From Atrichornis clamosus (Eukaryota > Chordata > Aves > Passeriformes > Menuridae): a stretch of DNA of 64,000 bases. The translations under genes and the position numbers were made by a program. Below the pieces are notes generated by a model. The model searched no databases. It saw only the letters and a list, made by a program, of their open reading frames with translations, and was not told where the DNA came from. Shown one piece after another: positions 61,101 to 64,000 of this stretch. Within the stretch, counting starts at the first letter, position 1; each line of letters starts with the position of its first letter. The stretch is from NCBI GenBank assembly GCA_013400975.1, contig WBMZ01011404.1, positions 1 to 64,000 on the forward strand, given 5' to 3'.

Positions 61101-63918
61101 AACCTTGCCCTTTTACTTACTGATTATTTAATGCAATTAATACTCATTTCAGCTTTGCCATTGAGAGCATCTTTTCATTTGCTCTTACAAACAGAAAGCT
61201 GATGTCTGCCCTAATGGAAAGATGCACTCCAGGCATGTGAAACACAGTACCACAATGTGCATTACAAGGATCAATGATAAATTACATGAGCTCCTTATCC
61301 CCAGGAGGGATTTATTACTGAGGTAAAAGGAAAAAATGGTTATAGCAAGAGATGGTTTGTTTTTTCTTGCTGATTTATGCAAAAGGTCTGTTACTTAAAT
61401 GAAAGTGTTAAGGAAAGAATACAGTGTCACATGAATTCATATAGAGAAAAGCTGTGCTGCATGTAGAAGGGGTGCCAACAATGCTATTTGCATCATTTGG
61501 TCCAGTTAGTCGCTTCCACCAGAAAAAAAAAAGGTGGATTGTTAAATGTGGAGGGAAATCAAAGGAATATCTTATAAAGAAAAATGTCATGAATAAAAAA
61601 AAAGTATAAAATATATTTTGAAATCAAAGAAAAAAAGAATGGATTCAAAGTTACTCTAACAAATGTCTATCTCATCATGACATTTTTCACATTGTTGTCT
61701 CTTCTTTGAGACCTTCTCATTTTCATTCCAATGAGGTTGCAGGAAAAGGGCAAAGATTCAACATAACCTGGAGAATCATTGCCTGATTTCCTCCCCTTAT
61801 CACTGCTGTTCTCAGCAGGGCTTGACCAAGAGCCCTGATACGTTTGGTTAAGACCTCTACAGCCTTTAATCCAACCACAGACCCCCAGATCCAACCTCCC
61901 TCTCAGCTGCCTTGCATATGCAGGCAGTCCTCCTGCCTGGAGTGAAGCAAACAGACAGGTCAGCTAACACATCATGACCACAAATGCAGCAGCATATTAA
62001 CATCTCGAAGAGATCACACCTACTTTTAACTTTGACTGGGGAACATCAAAAATCGATTTTTATTAGGCTCTATAGGAGAACTGTCACATGTGGTAGGGAA
62101 AATTAGCACGACTTCTGCTCCACCACTCCTTGAGTCTTCGTGTGCCTTTCTGATTCAACCTGTCTACGTTTTTGCAGTGTACCTCATCATTTTGTAAATA
62201 CTGGACTGGACATTCACCTAGGAAGCCATTCCTGGCTCCCTGCTGTCATTTTGCAGTAATGAACTCTTGCCCCGGGCTGAGGTCTCTCCTGGAGTAAATT
62301 CTGCCTGTCTTTTAGATGACATCAATCATTCATAGCCTTGTCATGCTCCAAGCATCTGCTTCCCATTCTCTTCCTTAGTTTCCTCCTGATTAATTGATGA
62401 AATTGTTAAGTGTGGTTGCCTCGGAAACTGCCATTTCCTTAAGCATTTTTGGCCCCCTTTATGCTAGAAAGCAGGAAATCTTCACAGGAACTCTGAAGGG
62501 ACAGAAAAGTTGAATAGGGCCCACCCTTCACCAGGACAACGTAGACTAAGACACCAAAATAAATCCTGGCTGCTCCCAGGCTGCCATGGTGTCTAAGGGC
62601 AGAGAGCACAAGGAGGGGAAGAACTATGTGCTTTTCCTGTCGTACCCAATACCCAAGTGATAAAGACGCCATTCTCCTGGGAGTTTTCCCTCAGACAACA
62701 TCTACAACAGCTCTCAAACTCCTACCCTTGGCATCATATGGGCAGCACGAATGTTGGTGCAAGGCAGAAGTGGGCAGCCCTGCAGTACCTGCCCTCTTCC
62801 ACTCCCGCTGGTCAGCACCTGAACTCCCTGGCTGCATGATCCCGATGCTCTGGAGCAGCTTGCATGTGGCCAGCACCTGAAACAGGGAAAGGCACCACCA
62901 GGGGAGCTGCAGCTGATGAGAGCACAACAGCATGGCAACTTCTCTGGGAGCCCATGGCAATGATTCCTCTTCCAAACAAATCCCAGGGCCAGCACAGTGA
63001 TGCCAAGAGGAGCTGGGGGCAGAGACAGTGGTGATACTAAAGGCCGTCTGCATCTGCAAAGCTAGGAAAGAGGCCCTGGAGAGCCTGAGCCTCAGGCCCG
63101 TGGTGTTTTTCTCCCTCTCCAATGCCCAGACATCATGCTTACTGCAAGGTCCAGGCTGCACCAAGAGGACTCTGCAGTGTGGGTCAAATTCTGCCACCCA
63201 GGAATGCCAGGGGACCCGTCCCATTCAACCTTAGCAAAGACACCAGGCGTGCCTACCCTTTGCTGAAGAATGAGCACAGAGCTTAATGACGTGGTGAGAT
63301 AATGGACAACATGGAGACTCCATCATTAAACTTGATTTATGGGGAAGACCCATTACAAGAGAGCAATTGAGACATAACATGATGAAGACAACTGCCTCAT
63401 GGCAGAATGGCATAACTTGGGAGAAGCCTGGTGAACCAAAGTACCTTCTCTGGATGCATTCTGGCTCCACTCCTGCATGAGACAGGAACAAGTGCCAGGA
63501 AAACCCTAGAGCAGATGAAAGCTGGAGACCCTCCCTCCTTTAGCACAAAAGGGAGGAGCTTTCATTCTGTTCATCTCACTGCTACAATTCAAAGCTCTTA
63601 GTGCCAGAGCTTTTCTGTCATCATTCTTTTTCAGAAGTGTTTGCTGATCACTGACAGGGCTCATGATATGCTGTTTTATTAGGCTGACTCTCTCTGCTTT
63701 TATTTGGCTGAAGGAGAGAGCAAACAACATCCTGGCAGCCCGGAGATGCTTCTGGTCCCACTAGTTTTCCCTCACAGCAGCAGAATAATCATTAAAAATA
63801 GGACTTAAATTCTACTTGACATTAAAAAGTAAGTGCTACAGCCACTGGAGGCTGATGAGAGATGATGCAAGACAGCAAAAGCACTTAATTTTGGTATTAG
63901 TCAGCAGAGATGTTGCAA
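46107..63918. other. Long single-copy non-coding stretch, no gene recognised
   Basis: Nearly 18 kb without a repeat or gene I can place. It contains a GT12 dinucleotide run at 46899-46922, T11 at 47570-47580, a 13-base tandem duplication at 46783-46808, and A10 at 61523-61532. AT-rich sequence with TGATTATTT and GCAATTAA motifs lies at 61088-61145. The longest frames are minus 62691-63224 (177 codons) and plus 51346-51804 (152 codons), neither with a domain I recognise. A GC-richer patch at 51810-52060 has a faintly repeat-like texture that I could not assign. Confidence 0.45.
46891..46922 (+). repeat. (CT)4(GT)12 dinucleotide microsatellite
   Basis: A short CT run passes directly into twelve GT repeats. 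It is a simple compound microsatellite and likely to vary in length between individuals. Confidence 0.97.
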
Positions 63919-64000
63919 ATCACAGAATCACCAAAGGGGTAAGGTTGGAAGGGACCACAGTGGGCCATCTGGTCCAACCTCCCTGCTCAAGCAGCATCAT
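63919..64000 (-). mobile_element. CR1 LINE 3' end, reverse orientation, cut by the window edge
   Basis: Reading from left, CACAGAATCACC at 63920, GGTTGGAAGGGACCAC at about 63943, ATCTGGTCCAACCTCCCTGC at about 63967, and TCAAGCAGCATCAT at the very end are the reverse complement of the CR1 3' terminus. The element therefore runs leftward, with its tail at 63919 and its body beyond the right edge. It has kept a clear sequence, so the insertion is not very old. Confidence 0.93.

Noticed and set aside
62691..63224. 177-codon minus frame in GC-richer DNA
   Set aside because: Composition alone explains openness; no recognisable motif.
1..64000. tRNA genes, CRISPR arrays, bacterial operons, ribosome binding sites
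   Set aside because: I saw no tRNA B-box/acceptor structure, no spaced direct-repeat array, and the sequence is clearly eukaryotic, so the prokaryotic categories do not apply.

Overview
This is vertebrate nuclear DNA, and a bird is by far the best fit. Every interspersed repeat I can place belongs to the avian/reptilian set: CR1 LINE fragments (3' ends at 21200-21412, 42945-43320 and 63919-64000; reverse-transcriptase remnants at 28860-29100 and 34740-35335), an older CR1-like tail seen twice (8365-8760 and 22730-23060), one solo-LTR-like endogenous retrovirus copy (45161-46106) and a weak MIR SINE fragment (18086-18196). Recognised repeats cover only a few percent of the window, which suits the compact repeat content of birds. 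All family calls rest on recalled motifs, not on a search.

Layout. Positions 1-340 are an extremely GC- and CpG-rich edge with Sp1-type GC boxes, a CRE-like site and short inverted repeats. It looks like part of a CpG-island promoter of a gene whose body I cannot see. It grades into a degenerate alternating purine-pyrimidine (CA/CG) tract up to about 460. From about 500 to the right end the DNA is single-copy, AT-richer and CpG-poor, punctuated by the repeats above. Repeats are sparse from 500 to 21 kb, more frequent from 21 to 46 kb, and almost absent from 46 to 63.9 kb. A CR1 3' end runs off the right edge.

Genes. I could not support a single protein-coding gene, tRNA, rRNA or snoRNA. The open reading frames are short, none matches a family I recognise except the broken CR1 reverse-transcriptase pieces, and the longest fall where stops are rare by chance or inside the LTR tandem repeat. 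The window is either a long intron or the intergenic flank of a gene linked to the CpG island. I cannot tell which, nor in which direction transcription runs.

What merits a second look: the compact promoter-like architecture in the first 150 bases; the CR1 pair in opposite orientation at 34.7-35.5 kb; the pentamer microsatellite that appears to have grown from a CR1 tail and carries an unresolved base; the 45-52 bp tandem repeat inside the LTR; two short open segments with good splice-like borders; and several homeodomain-site-rich AT stretches that could be conserved enhancers. I found no evidence of a novel multi-gene system here.
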